A stretch of 37,681 nt of DNA from Jiella pacifica (GCF_010500815.1 NZ_JAAAMG010000032.1:1-37681), one strand, 5' to 3'. Counted from the first letter of the stretch, positions 1 through 8,268 are shown. A program made the numbers and translations. Notes: generated by a model not told the origin, from the sequence alone.

Positions 1-102
1 CAAACGGAGGGCCAGGTCACCAAGCTCAAACTTCTCAAGCGCTCAATGTACGGACGTGGGAACCTCGATCTCTTGCGCCGTCGACTCCTCTTGGCCGCGT
101 AA
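1..102 (+). CDS. ISL3-family transposase, C-terminal fragment (cut by window edge)
   Basis: Reading frame 1 is open from the first base and encodes about 33 residues ending in TAA at 100-102. It begins QTEGQVTKLKLLKRSMYG and continues with an Arg/Leu-rich tail, the usual C-terminus of ISL3 (IS204/IS1001/IS1165-like) DDE transposases, where a TEGxxxxLKLxKRxMYGR block precedes a short basic tail. Only the end of the gene is in the window, so the catalytic residues cannot be judged. The adjacent terminal repeat at 103-126 supports an IS end. The family call rests on recognition of this motif. Confidence 0.8.
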   Translation, partial: QTEGQVTKLKLLKRSMYGRGNLDLLRRRLLLAA

Positions 103-126
103 AACCACACAACCTGCGCAAGAGCC
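103..126. repeat. Probable ISL3-type terminal inverted repeat (right end)
   Basis: Read on the minus strand this stretch begins GGCTCTTGCGCAGGTTGTGT. ISL3-family elements characteristically have ends starting GGCTCTT or similar. It starts directly after the transposase stop, where the IS end is expected. The other copy and the target duplication lie outside the window; the 8 bases just outside the repeat are GCTTGACT (127-134). Confidence 0.65.
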
Positions 127-478
127 GCTTGACTGGGGGCACCTGGGAAGCGCCAGCCGCCATCGTGACGACCCGTCCCCGCCGCGGCAGCGCCGGGGTC
201 GCCGAGAAGGCAGCGTGTCGGAGCGATGCATTCGCGACCGTCAAGCACCGCGCGGGATGCCGGAGGCGGACCGTATATTTTTCAGTTCGGAGGGTCTGCC
301 TCCGGCATCCCGCCGTCCCGTTCGGGCGGCACCCATCGCCGCCTTCGGGCGGGTCGCATAAGACCCACCCCGGCCGCCATGCGGCGCGGGATCGCGGCCG
401 CGCGTCCAAAGATGGGGCAGCACGGTCGCGGCGGGATTTCGCGGCATCGTGCCGGCCGGAGCTGGCGGCGCGGCCGTC
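127..478. other. Intergenic region without a gene; two hairpins
   Basis: No convincing coding sequence lies between the IS end and the stop of the TSUP gene. It holds the long inverted repeat at 253-312 (separate entry) and a smaller hairpin around 346-372, whose GGGTC/GACCC arms flank GCATAA. The smaller hairpin sits downstream of the minus-strand TSUP gene and could help end its transcript, but it has no U-tract. Confidence 0.5.
253..312. repeat. Long inverted repeat (20-bp arms, 20-nt loop)
   Basis: The left arm at 253-272 is CGGGATGCCGGAGGCGGACC. The right arm at 293-312 is its reverse complement with a single mismatch. The loop is AT-rich (GTATATTTTTCAGTTCGGAG). The stem is too long for an ordinary intrinsic terminator and looks like a REP/MITE-type palindrome or an IS-associated remnant. 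It lies about 130 bp from the ISL3 end and about 170 bp downstream of the TSUP gene. Confidence 0.7.
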
Positions 479-1234
479 TCAGCCGGTGACGAAATAATAT
501 CCCGCCAGGAACAGCCCCACCGCGATGACGAAGATGCGCACGGCGATCTGCGGCACGCGCTTGGCGAGCCAGACGCCGGAATAGCCGCCGAGCGCGACGC
601 CCGGCACCATGGCCAGCGCCCCCGGCCAGTCCACCACCCCGCCGGAGACGAAGATCACCACGGCGACGACGGCGATGACGTTGGCGAGAACGTTCTTGAT
701 GGCGTTCAGCCGGTGATAGTCGCCGGCGTCGGTCAGCCCCAGCGTCGCCAGCATCATGATGCCCATGCCGGCGCCGAAGAAGCCGCCATAGATCGCCGTG
801 ACGAACTGCATCAAGGGTGCCGCGATGCCGCGCTTTTCGGTGGTGGCGACCGCCTCGCGCGGCTTCGGCTTCAGCCACGGGCCGGCGGCGAACAGCCCGG
901 TCGCGCCGAGGAGCAGCCAGGGCACGGCGGCCGAGAACTGCTCGTTGTTCAGCCACAGGAGCAAGAGCGCGCCGAGGGTCGAGCCGACCACCGAGACGGC
1001 GGCGAGGATGGCGATGCCCCGCCACATCCGGCGGATGTCCTTGAGATACGGCAGCGTCGAGGTGAAATAGCCCGGCAGCTGGACGATCGAGGAGGTGGCG
1101 TTGGCCGAGATCGGCGGCACGCCGATCAGCGACAGGGCGCCGAAGGAGATGAAGGTGCCACCGCCGGCCACCGCATTGATGGCCGCCCCGGCGAAGCCGG
1201 CGAGGAAGAGCAGAAGAATGGTGAGTATGGACAT
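479..1234 (-). CDS. TSUP (TauE/SafE-like) inner-membrane permease
   Basis: 251-residue, very hydrophobic protein with about eight membrane segments in two homologous halves. Each half carries a TSUP-type glycine motif: AGFAGAAINAVAGGG near residues 12-26 and YGGFFGAGMG in the second half. TSUP/TauE-SafE proteins export or import small anions such as sulfite, sulfoacetate or other organosulfur compounds; the substrate here is unknown. The ATG at 1234 begins the first membrane helix directly (MSILTILLLF); an upstream in-frame extension is Arg/Pro/Gly-rich and unlikely. No strong ribosome-binding site is visible. It follows the sugar importer on the same strand after 130 bp containing a hairpin, so co-transcription is uncertain. 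Confidence 0.85.
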   Translation of the reverse strand: MSILTILLLFLAGFAGAAINAVAGGGTFISFGALSLIGVPPISANATSSIVQLPGYFTSTLPYLKDIRRMWRGIAILAAVSVVGSTLGALLLLWLNNEQFSAAVPWLLLGATGLFAAGPWLKPKPREAVATTEKRGIAAPLMQFVTAIYGGFFGAGMGIMMLATLGLTDAGDYHRLNAIKNVLANVIAVVAVVIFVSGGVVDWPGALAMVPGVALGGYSGVWLAKRVPQIAVRIFVIAVGLFLAGYYFVTG

Positions 1235-1340
1235 GAATGGGAATCGCTGAAGTGAGGACGGACCGTCATAGGCGATTTCGCCGCACATTGCGAAGCCACC
1301 CGCCGGGGCCGAAGGACGCGGCCTGCCGCAGCCGCCGCGT

Positions 1341-1357
1341 GGCGGGGCGCCCCCGCC
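1341..1357 (-). terminator. GC-rich hairpin after the ABC permease gene
   Basis: GGCGGGG and CCCCGCC form perfect 7-bp arms around a 3-nt loop, 8 bp beyond the permease stop at 1365. No run of T follows on the minus strand, so it may be a weak terminator or an mRNA-stabilising stem rather than a full stop. Confidence 0.35.
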
Positions 1358-1364
1358 GGCCGGC

Positions 1365-2345
1365 TCAGTCGGTCGGCCGCGCCTGCCGGGCATAGAGCAG
1401 CACGAGGGCGATGATGATCAGGCCGAAGACGATGTTCTTGCCGGCCTGGCCGATCTGCGCGACCGAGAGGATCGACTGGAGGAGGACGACGATCAAGGTG
1501 CCGGCGATGGTGCCGACATAGCCGCCGGCGCCGCCCATGATGTTGGTGCCGCCGATGATCACGGCGGCGATCGGCACCAGCAGATAGTCGTTGCCCATGC
1601 CGAGATAGGTCTGCGAGGCGTAGCCGGTGAGGAGGATGCCGCCGATCACCGCGCAGACGCCGGAGGCGACGAAGGCGCCGACATGAACGAGGCGGGTGTC
1701 GACGCCGGAGAGGAACAGCGCCGGCTCGTTGTTGCCGGTGGCATAGAGGAAGCGGCCGAAGCGCGAGCGGGCAAGGACGATGATGGTGACCACCGCCAGC
1801 AAGGCCCACACCAGCGGCGAGACCGGCATGCCGCCGAGATTGCCGACGGCGAGGAAGCGCACCACGCCGGGGATGGTCGAATCCGGCGGCTGGCCGTTCG
1901 TATAGACCATGGTCGCGCCCTCGAGCAGCGCGTTCATGCCGAGCGTCCAGACCAGCGAATGCAGCCGGAAGACCGCGACGCCGATGGCGTTGATCAGCCC
2001 GACGCCGATGCCGACCAGCAGCGCCGCGCCGATCGCCACGCCGAAGCCGTAGCCCTGGCCGTAGAGCGTTGCCATCAGGATCGAGGAAAAGGTCAGGTTC
2101 CACGGCACCGACAGATCGATCTGGCCGGTGAGGATGACCAGCGTCTGGCCGATGGCGATGATGCCGATGAAGGTGGCGATCTGCAGCTGCGCCTTGACGT
2201 TCGCCCAGGAGGCGAAGGCCGGGTTGAGGATCACCGCGACGATGATGAGGACGACGAGCAGCACATAGGAGACCGCGACGCCGTGCCTGGTGAAGGCGGA
2301 GAGGCGGGAAGCGAGCGTCGGCGAGGAGCGCATTTCGGTGGTCAT
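1365..2345 (-). CDS. Sugar ABC transporter permease, RbsC/BPD_transp_2 family (second permease)
   Basis: 326-residue membrane protein of the CUT2 branched permease family (RbsC, XylH, AraH type), forming half of the translocation pore. Visible family signs are the motif ILTGQIDLSV near residues 71-80, many hydrophobic helices, YATGNNEPALFLSGVD before the late helices, and GGTNIMGGAGGYVGTIAGTL near the C-terminus. The ATG at 2345 has GGAG seven bases upstream and starts 3 bp after the preceding permease stop, so the two permeases are translated together and probably form a heterodimer. IDLSVPWN replaces the more usual IDLSVGSI. Substrate is unknown, presumably a monosaccharide. Confidence 0.92.
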   Translation of the reverse strand: MTTEMRSSPTLASRLSAFTRHGVAVSYVLLVVLIIVAVILNPAFASWANVKAQLQIATFIGIIAIGQTLVILTGQIDLSVPWNLTFSSILMATLYGQGYGFGVAIGAALLVGIGVGLINAIGVAVFRLHSLVWTLGMNALLEGATMVYTNGQPPDSTIPGVVRFLAVGNLGGMPVSPLVWALLAVVTIIVLARSRFGRFLYATGNNEPALFLSGVDTRLVHVGAFVASGVCAVIGGILLTGYASQTYLGMGNDYLLVPIAAVIIGGTNIMGGAGGYVGTIAGTLIVVLLQSILSVAQIGQAGKNIVFGLIIIALVLLYARQARPTD

Positions 2346-2348
2346 CGC

Positions 2349-3308
2349 TCAGCTCCGAAGGACTTGCAGACGGTTGCGGGCTCTGAGCGTCCAGGCGTTG
2401 CCGAACATCAGGACGAGGATCAGGATCGCCCCCTGAAAGACGCTTTGATAGAAGGACGAGACGCCGGCCGCGAACAGCACCGAGATGATGATCGAGATGA
2501 AGAAGGCGGCGACGATCGGGCCGAGCGCAAGGCCCCTGCCACCGCCGAGAATCGCCCCGCCGAAGACGACGGCCGCGACCGAGTTCAGCGTGTAGGACGT
2601 GCCGACGGAGGCATCGCCGGACGTCGTCTGGGCGGTGAGGAAAAGGCCGGCGCAGGCGGCGAGGAAGCCGCCGATCACATAGGCCGAAACCAGCGTCCTC
2701 GGCACGTTGATGCCGGACATGTGGGCCCCGCCCGGATTGTCGCCGACGGCGTAGATCGCGGTGCCGAGCCGCGAGCGCATGATCGGCATGCGAAAGAGCA
2801 ACGTCACGGCGAGCAGCACGATCAGCGAATAGGGCAGCCAGCCCCAGGCGCCGGTCAGCGCCGAGGCATAATAACCGGGAACCGAACCGCCGGGCTGCGG
2901 CCGGATCAAAAGCGCGAAGCCGGAATAGACGTAGAGCGTCGCCAGCGTCACGATGATCGGCTGGATCCGGCCATAGGCGACGAGGAGGCCGTTGACGAGC
3001 CCCGCGCCGGCCCCCGCACCGAGGGTCAGGAGAACGACGCCGAAAACGCTCCACGGACTGTCGCCCATGTAGGTTGCGGCAATCGCATTGGAGAGGCTGA
3101 CGATGGCGCCGACCGAGAGGTCTACGCCGCCGGTGAGGACGACGGTCAGCTGGGCGAGAGCCGCCAGCGCCAGCGTCGTGCCCTGGTTGGCGAGCAGCCG
3201 GAAGCCGAAGGGCGAGACGATCAGCGGCTGCTGGTACCAGTAGTAGCCGAGGAGAAGGGCGAGCCCGACGATGGCGAGCAGCGAGGACTTGTAGCGGCGC
3301 AGGCTCAT
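2349..3308 (-). CDS. Sugar ABC transporter permease, RbsC/BPD_transp_2 family (first permease)
   Basis: 319-residue polytopic membrane protein, paired with the next permease. Family landmarks are LTGGVDLSVGAIVSLSN near residues 58-74, IYAVGDNPGGAHMSGINV in the cytoplasmic loop (the region contacted by the ATPase), and FGGAILGGGRG near the C-terminus. The ATG at 3308 overlaps the ATPase stop by 4 bp (ATGA), which decides the start and implies translational coupling. Together with the Tat-exported binding protein and the ATPase it completes a CUT2 sugar importer. Confidence 0.92.
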   Translation of the reverse strand: MSLRRYKSSLLAIVGLALLLGYYWYQQPLIVSPFGFRLLANQGTTLALAALAQLTVVLTGGVDLSVGAIVSLSNAIAATYMGDSPWSVFGVVLLTLGAGAGAGLVNGLLVAYGRIQPIIVTLATLYVYSGFALLIRPQPGGSVPGYYASALTGAWGWLPYSLIVLLAVTLLFRMPIMRSRLGTAIYAVGDNPGGAHMSGINVPRTLVSAYVIGGFLAACAGLFLTAQTTSGDASVGTSYTLNSVAAVVFGGAILGGGRGLALGPIVAAFFISIIISVLFAAGVSSFYQSVFQGAILILVLMFGNAWTLRARNRLQVLRS

Positions 3309-4900
3309 TGGGCGGCCTCCGCGAGTTCGGACCCGGCATCTGCCCGCCCCCGCCCGACCCCGAGCGCGGCGGCGAGGATGTCCTGTTCGGTGATGTCGTC
3401 GCCCTGGAGCGTTTCGACGATCCGGCCGTCGTCCATGACGGCGACGCGGTGACAGAGGCCGATCAGCTCGCTGGTCTCGGTGGAATAGAGGATCACGCCC
3501 TTGCCCTCGCGCGTCAGGCCGACGATCAGCTCGTAGAAGGCCTGCTTGGTGCCGACGTCGATGCCCCGCGTCGGATCGTAGAAGAGGAAGATGTCGGCGC
3601 CCGTCTCCAGCCATTTGGCCAGAACCAGCTTCTGCTGGTTGCCACCCGACAGCGAGCGGGCCGGTAGTTCCATCGACGCCGCCTTGACCGCCAGCCGCTC
3701 CATCATGCGGGCGACGAAGGCCCGCTCTTTGGTGGGATTGACGAAGCCGAAGCGGCCGAGGCTGGAGAGTACGGAGAAGGTGATGTTCTCGCGCACGCTC
3801 ATCGGCAGCACGAGCCCTTCGGTCTTGCGGTCTTCGGGGATCAGCGCGATGCCGCTCGCCTTGGCCTGCCAGGGGGTTGCGACCTTTGCCGGCCTGCCGG
3901 AGATGGTCACCTCGCCCCTGATGCCGCGATAGGCGCCGAAGAGCGCCAGAAGCAGCGTCCCCTGCCCCTGCCCCTCGAGACCGGCCAGCCCGAGCACCTC
4001 GCCGCGCCTCAGCGCAAACGAAATGTCCTGAAGGCCCGAGCCGGCGGAAAACCCGGCCAGTTCGAGCAGCGACGGCGCGTCCGTCTCGATACGGGTCTTT
4101 GCGGGAAACGAGCGCTCGACCTTCTGGCCGAGCATCATCTCGACGATCTCGCCGTCGCTGGCCTCAGCTGCTCTGACGGTGGCGACGTGCCGGCCGTTGC
4201 GGAAGATCGTCATCCGGTCGACGAACTCGCGGATTTCGCTCATCCGGTGCGAGATGAAGATCACCGCGGTGCCGCCCGCCTTCAGCTTGCGCAGAAGATC
4301 GAACAGCCGCTGCACTTCTTTGCGGCCGAGCGCCGAGGTGCCCTCGTCGAGGATCAGAAGCTTCGGCTTCTTCGACAGCGCCTTGAAGATCTCGACGAGT
4401 TGGCGGTCCGCAAGCGACAGGTCCGCGACATGGGCCCCCGGCGCGATGTGATCGACGCCTAGGCTTTCGAACAGCTCGCGCACCTCGGCCCGCATCCGCC
4501 GCTGGCTGATCTGCCCGAGGAAGCCGGTCGGCTGGTGGCCGATAAGGATGTTCTCGGCGACGGTGAGATGGGGAAACAGCGACAGTTCCTGGAACACCGT
4601 CGCGACGCCGTGCCGCGCGGCGTCCGCTGGGCCGGAGAAGCTGACGGTCTCACCGGCGAGCGCGATCGTCCCCGCATCGGCGCGCTGAACACCGCTCAGT
4701 ACCTTGACCAGCGTCGACTTGCCGGCCCCGTTGGCGCCGAGCAGCGCATGGATTTCGCCGGTCCTGCAGGAGAAATCGGCATTTTCGAGCGCATGGACGC
4801 CGCCGAAGCTCTTGGAGATGCCTCTCGCCTCGAGAAGCGTGCCGGCGGCGGCGGATGCACGGGCATCTGGATGGGAACTCGGATCTGGATGCGAACTCAA
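3305..4900 (-). CDS. Sugar ABC transporter ATP-binding protein (two NBDs, RbsA/MglA-type) with degenerate motifs
   Basis: 531-residue double-NBD ATPase energising the CUT2 importer. NBD1 has Walker A GANGAGKST (residues 55-63), a variant signature LSLADRQ (161-167), Walker B LLILDE (181-186) followed by GTSAL instead of PTSAL, and the switch His at 218. NBD2 has no true Walker A (GLEGQGQGT near 307-315), an intact LSGGNQQ signature (417-423), and an altered Walker B reading IFLFYDPTRG (437-446) instead of [10 protein letters not shown]. Degenerate NBD2 Walker A is normal in this family; the Walker B Asp-to-Tyr and Glu-to-Asp changes are less common. Start: TTG at 4900 has GGAG seven bases upstream, whereas GTG at 4906 would touch the ribosome site. 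The first codons lie in an 18-bp tandem duplication giving SSHPDPSSHPDA. Confidence 0.9.
   Translation of the reverse strand: MSSHPDPSSHPDARASAAAGTLLEARGISKSFGGVHALENADFSCRTGEIHALLGANGAGKSTLVKVLSGVQRADAGTIALAGETVSFSGPADAARHGVATVFQELSLFPHLTVAENILIGHQPTGFLGQISQRRMRAEVRELFESLGVDHIAPGAHVADLSLADRQLVEIFKALSKKPKLLILDEGTSALGRKEVQRLFDLLRKLKAGGTAVIFISHRMSEIREFVDRMTIFRNGRHVATVRAAEASDGEIVEMMLGQKVERSFPAKTRIETDAPSLLELAGFSAGSGLQDISFALRRGEVLGLAGLEGQGQGTLLLALFGAYRGIRGEVTISGRPAKVATPWQAKASGIALIPEDRKTEGLVLPMSVRENITFSVLSSLGRFGFVNPTKERAFVARMMERLAVKAASMELPARSLSGGNQQKLVLAKWLETGADIFLFYDPTRGIDVGTKQAFYELIVGLTREGKGVILYSTETSELIGLCHRVAVMDDGRIVETLQGDDITEQDILAAALGVGRGRADAGSELAEAAQ
4865..4900. repeat. 18-bp tandem duplication at the 5' end of the ATPase gene
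   Basis: Units 4865-4882 and 4883-4900 match at 15 of 18 bases (ATCTGGATG, then G or C, then GAACTC). On the minus strand the repeat encodes SSHPDP followed by SSHPDA, immediately after the TTG start codon. It adds a polar N-terminal extension ahead of the first NBD. Confidence 0.7.
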
Positions 4901-5072
4901 GGACACTCTCCGCCAATTGGCGCGGGCCGGAGAATGACCGGCCCAGCGCGGAGACGAAACACGAGCCTCGGGGCCCGGGAGGCGGAACTTGCCGAGGCTC
5001 GCGAGCCGGCGGGCGATCGGAGGGCAAGCCGCTCGGCCAGCCCCGCCCGCCGGAACCGGCATGTCGCCGGCG

Positions 5073-6164
5073 TCAGACCTTCTGCTTGAGGATCTGCTCG
5101 GCGGTGAAGTCGAGCCCGCAGACCGGGATCGAGATCGGCGTGAAGAAGCTGTCGGGCAGCTCGGGGAAGAAGTTCTCGCCCGATTTCAACGTATCCGTCG
5201 TCGCCGTCGGCAGCGGCGCGGAGACCGACTGCGGCGTTTCCTTGCCTTGCAGGATGTCGAGCGCGACCATGATCGACAGCGCCGAAAGCGCCGGCGACTG
5301 GCCGATCGAGAGCATCGGGAACTTCAGTTCGGAGGCCAGCTTGCGGAAGCCGTTCTCGGCCTCGCCGGCGATCGGCGGGATGTCGAGCCCGGCCTGCTGG
5401 AAGGCGCGGACCACGCCGGTGTCGCCGCCCTGGCTCCAAACGCCGTCGAACTTGGTGCCGGAGGCGAGCGCGTTGGCGGTGACCTTCTGGGCCGTGCCGT
5501 CGTCCCAGTTGCCGTAGATCTCGGTTGTCTTGATGTCGGGATGCTTGCCGAAGACGTCGTTCGCCGCGCGGGTGCGTTCCTGATCGACGAAAGTGCCGGC
5601 AACGCCGCGCACCATCAGGATGTTGCCATTGCCGCCCGTCTTGTCGACGACGAAATCGGCCCACTGCTTGCCCATCTCGTACTGGTCTTGATTGACCGTG
5701 ACGGCGTTGTCCGTCGTCACCACGTTGTCGAAGGAGACGACGAGGATGCCGGCATCCGCGGCCTGGTCGATCACCGAATTGAGGCCCGTCGGCGAGGCGG
5801 CGTTGAGGATGATCGCATCGACACCCGACAGGATCATCTGGTTCATCTGGGCGATCTGCGCCGAGACCTCGTTGCCGGAGCTCGTCGCCTGGAAGCTCTT
5901 GATCAGCGGCTTGACCTCGTCGCGCTCGGTATAGGCCTTGGCGATCTGCACCATCTCGGTGCGCCAGGTGTTGCCGATGTAGGAGTTCGACAAGGCGATG
6001 TTGAACGGGCCGCTCTTGGCCTCGCGCTTGATCATCTTGGTGTCGGACGCCCAGGGGACGATGCATTCGCCAGCGGCCGCGAAGGCCGGTCGCCCGATCA
6101 GGCCGGAAAAAGCCGTGGCGGCGATGCCGCCGGCGACGCCTCGGATGAACTGTCTGCGCTGCAT
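5073..6164 (-). CDS. Sugar ABC transporter periplasmic substrate-binding protein, Tat-exported
   Basis: 363-residue type I periplasmic binding protein (Peripla_BP_4, RbsB-like). It begins MQRRQFIRGVAGG, a twin-arginine signal with RR at residues 3-4 and a hydrophobic stretch ending in PAFAAAGE around residue 30, so it is probably exported folded. Fold landmarks include FNIALSNSYIGNTWR at the first strand, GVDAIILNAASPTGLNSVI, and GILVVSFDN near the hinge. The ATG at 6164 has GGGAGGAG about 7 bases upstream. It is first in the operon, 172 bp ahead of the ATPase. The Tat route is less usual than Sec for this family. The divergent lactonase gene suggests a sugar or aldonolactone-yielding substrate, but that is inference. 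Confidence 0.92.
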   Translation of the reverse strand: MQRRQFIRGVAGGIAATAFSGLIGRPAFAAAGECIVPWASDTKMIKREAKSGPFNIALSNSYIGNTWRTEMVQIAKAYTERDEVKPLIKSFQATSSGNEVSAQIAQMNQMILSGVDAIILNAASPTGLNSVIDQAADAGILVVSFDNVVTTDNAVTVNQDQYEMGKQWADFVVDKTGGNGNILMVRGVAGTFVDQERTRAANDVFGKHPDIKTTEIYGNWDDGTAQKVTANALASGTKFDGVWSQGGDTGVVRAFQQAGLDIPPIAGEAENGFRKLASELKFPMLSIGQSPALSALSIMVALDILQGKETPQSVSAPLPTATTDTLKSGENFFPELPDSFFTPISIPVCGLDFTAEQILKQKV

Positions 6165-6470
6165 GCTGATCTCCTCCCGCGGTTCGTCGGGGCCTACAGC
6201 CGCCTCCCGAGCGGCCATCGTCCGGCCCGACATCAACGGATACATTAATTGCATCTGGGGACCGCGACGGGAAGGCGTCTTGTGGATATCGGCACGCCCG
6301 GCGTGCAGAATTCATCGTCCGGTAATGTTTGCCGCGCTCCGAATCTGGCTCGAATGCCCCTTGCCGCTCGTATGGCCCGACGCAAGTGACCGGCCACGTC
6401 AAGGAGGCGCCATGCGGTCCGGCAGCATCGAGCCAAGACGGCAGCGGCTTGCATCCCCAAGGAGATCCCC
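6165..6470. promoter_or_regulatory. Divergent intergenic region between the sugar importer and the lactonase gene
   Basis: This 306-bp stretch has no gene and must carry both start signals. The only AT-rich block is 6240-6252 (TACATTAATTGCA), a plausible -10 region for the importer; I see no matching -35 close to consensus. Clear ribosome sites border it: GGGAGGAG before 6164 and AAGGAG before 6471. No convincing operator palindrome was found, and no regulator gene is adjacent. Confidence 0.4.
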
Positions 6471-7358
6471 ATGACCTCGTCCTTTTCTCTCGTCCTCGAC
6501 GCGCAGTGCGCGCTCGGCGAAGGCCCGGTGTGGTCGGGCACCGAACAGGCGCTCTATTTCGTCGACATCAAGGGCATGAAGCTCCATCGCTTCGAGCCGG
6601 ATGCGGAGCGCCACACCACCATCGGCCTGTCGGAAGAGATCGGCTGCTTCGCCATCCGCAAGGACGGCGGCTTCGTCGCCGGGCTGCGCTCGGGCGTCTG
6701 GCATCTCTCCCCCGAGGGCGAGCGCATCGCCATGCTGGCTCCGAACCCCGAGCCCACCGCGACCAACCGCTTCAACGACGGGCGCACCGACCCGCGCGGA
6801 CGCTTCTTCCTCGGCACGATCGACGAGAAGAAGGCCGGGGGCACGGCGGGGCTCTACCGTTTCGACAAGCGCGGCCTCACGAAGATCCAATCCGGCATCT
6901 GGACGTCCAACGGCCTCGCCTTTTCGCCGGACGGCCGCACCATGTACCACTCCGACACGCAGGTCCGCACGATCTACGCTTATGACTACGACGCCGGCAG
7001 CGGAGAGGCGACGAACCGCCGGGTCTTCGCCAAGGTGACGAATGTCGGCGACGACAAGGGCCGCCCCGACGGCGCGGCGGTGGACGCGGAGGGTTGCTAC
7101 TGGTCGGCGCTCTACGAAGGCGGCCGGGTACAGCGCTATTCGCCGACGGGCAAACTTCTCGGCGAATACAAGGTGCCGGCGATGTGCACGACGATGATCG
7201 CTTTCGGGGGCGACGACCTGAAGACGCTCTACGTCACCTCGGCAAGGGACGGCCGCCCGGCGGAAGAACTGGAGCGTCTGCCGCATTCGGGCGGCGTCTT
7301 TGCCATGCGCACCGACGTGCCGGGCCTGCCCGAGCCGCAGTTCGACCCGGAGGTCTGA
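6471..7358 (+). CDS. SMP-30/gluconolactonase/LRE family sugar lactonase
   Basis: 295-residue six-bladed beta-propeller hydrolase; the family opens sugar 1,4- or 1,5-lactones to aldonates using one divalent metal. The expected residues are present: Glu17 in ALGEGPVW (metal), Asn102 in FNDGRTDPRG (substrate), Asn147 in TSNGLAFSPDG (metal) and Asp200 in GRPDGAAVD (metal), at nearly the same spacing as in SMP-30. There is no signal peptide, so it is cytoplasmic. The ATG at 6471 has AAGGAG seven bases upstream. It is divergent from the sugar importer and ends in a strong terminator, so it is monocistronic. It may supply the lactonase step for the importer's sugar, or for the galactose operon at 17257-24611, which lacks one. 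Confidence 0.9.
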   Translation: MTSSFSLVLDAQCALGEGPVWSGTEQALYFVDIKGMKLHRFEPDAERHTTIGLSEEIGCFAIRKDGGFVAGLRSGVWHLSPEGERIAMLAPNPEPTATNRFNDGRTDPRGRFFLGTIDEKKAGGTAGLYRFDKRGLTKIQSGIWTSNGLAFSPDGRTMYHSDTQVRTIYAYDYDAGSGEATNRRVFAKVTNVGDDKGRPDGAAVDAEGCYWSALYEGGRVQRYSPTGKLLGEYKVPAMCTTMIAFGGDDLKTLYVTSARDGRPAEELERLPHSGGVFAMRTDVPGLPEPQFDPEV

Positions 7359-7368
7359 CCGGCATCGA

Positions 7369-7398
7369 AAAAGGCCCGCTCTTTCGAGCGGGCCTTTT
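7369..7398. terminator. Strong bidirectional intrinsic terminator
   Basis: Perfect 13-bp arms AAAAGGCCCGCTC (7369-7381) and GAGCGGGCCTTTT (7386-7398) close a 4-nt loop TTTC. The A-rich left end and T-rich right end let it work in both directions. It separates the convergent lactonase (ends 7358) and ferredoxin reductase (stop at 7453) genes. Confidence 0.93.
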
Positions 7399-7452
7399 GG
7401 CATGGTCGGTCTGGGCGCCGGGCCTTTTCCCGAATCAGGATACGGGCGCCGC

Positions 7453-8268
7453 TCAGTCGACGAAGGCCCGCTCGACGACGTAGGTCCCCGGCTTGTTGTT
7501 GGCGCCTTCCTCGAAGCCGCGCGCCTGCAGGAGACCCTCGATCTCGCGCAGCATCGCCATGGAGCCGCAGATCATCGCCCGGTCGGTCTCGGGGTTCAAA
7601 GGCTCGATGCCGAGGTCGGAAAAGAGCTTGCCGTTCTCGATCAAGGTGGTGACCCGGTGGCCGCGCGTCTCGCCCTCGCGGGTGGCGCTGGCGTGGAAGA
7701 GCAGCTTGTCGCCGACGAATTCGCTCATCAGCTCGTCGTTGCGGGTGTTCTCGACGAGTTCGCGGCCGTAGTTCAGCTCGGCGTTTTCGCGGCAAGTCTG
7801 GGTGAGGATGACCTGCTCGAACTTCTCGTAGGTCTCGGGATCGCGGATCACCGAGGCGAAGGGGGCGATGCCTGTGCCGGTCGAGAACAGGAACAGGCGC
7901 TTGCCCGGCAGAAGCGCGTCGTGGACCAGCGTACCGGTCGGCTTCTTGCGCATCAGCACCGTGTCGCCGACCTTGATCTTCTGCAGATGCTCGGTGAGCG
8001 GGCCGCCCGGAACCTTGATCGAGAAGAATTCGAGCTCCTCGTCCCAGGCCGGGCTGGCGATCGAATAGGCCCGGTAGACGGGCTTCTCGGCATTCGGAAG
8101 GCCGATCATCACGAACTCGCCGGAGCGGAAGCGGAAGCTCTGCGGCCGCGTCATGCGGAAGGAGAACAGGCGGTCGGTGTAATGCTTCACCGCCGTCACG
8201 GTCTCGGCGAAGACGTTCGCCGGGATCGGAAATGCCGTGTTCGCTTCACTCGTGGCGACAGAACTCAT
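7453..8268 (-). CDS. fpr: Ferredoxin/flavodoxin-NADP+ reductase
   Basis: 271-residue FAD enzyme that passes electrons between NADPH and ferredoxin or flavodoxin. RAYS at residues 66-69 is the FAD-binding motif, GTGIAPF at 131-137 is the NADP pyrophosphate site, CGSMAM lies in the nicotinamide-side motif, and the protein ends VERAFVD, the C-terminus typical of bacterial Fpr of the alphaproteobacterial and Azotobacter type. The ATG at 8268 has GAGAGG about 8 bases upstream. It is convergent with the lactonase gene. MetH reactivation in bacteria uses flavodoxin and Fpr, so the neighbouring metH may be a functional partner, but both have separate upstream regions. Confidence 0.95.
   Translation of the reverse strand: MSSVATSEANTAFPIPANVFAETVTAVKHYTDRLFSFRMTRPQSFRFRSGEFVMIGLPNAEKPVYRAYSIASPAWDEELEFFSIKVPGGPLTEHLQKIKVGDTVLMRKKPTGTLVHDALLPGKRLFLFSTGTGIAPFASVIRDPETYEKFEQVILTQTCRENAELNYGRELVENTRNDELMSEFVGDKLLFHASATREGETRGHRVTTLIENGKLFSDLGIEPLNPETDRAMICGSMAMLREIEGLLQARGFEEGANNKPGTYVVERAFVD

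Noticed and set aside
1235-1393. N-terminal extension of the TSUP protein
   Set aside because: The extension is Arg/Pro/Gly-rich without a signal or domain and overlaps the permease stop; ATG 1234 starts the first membrane helix.
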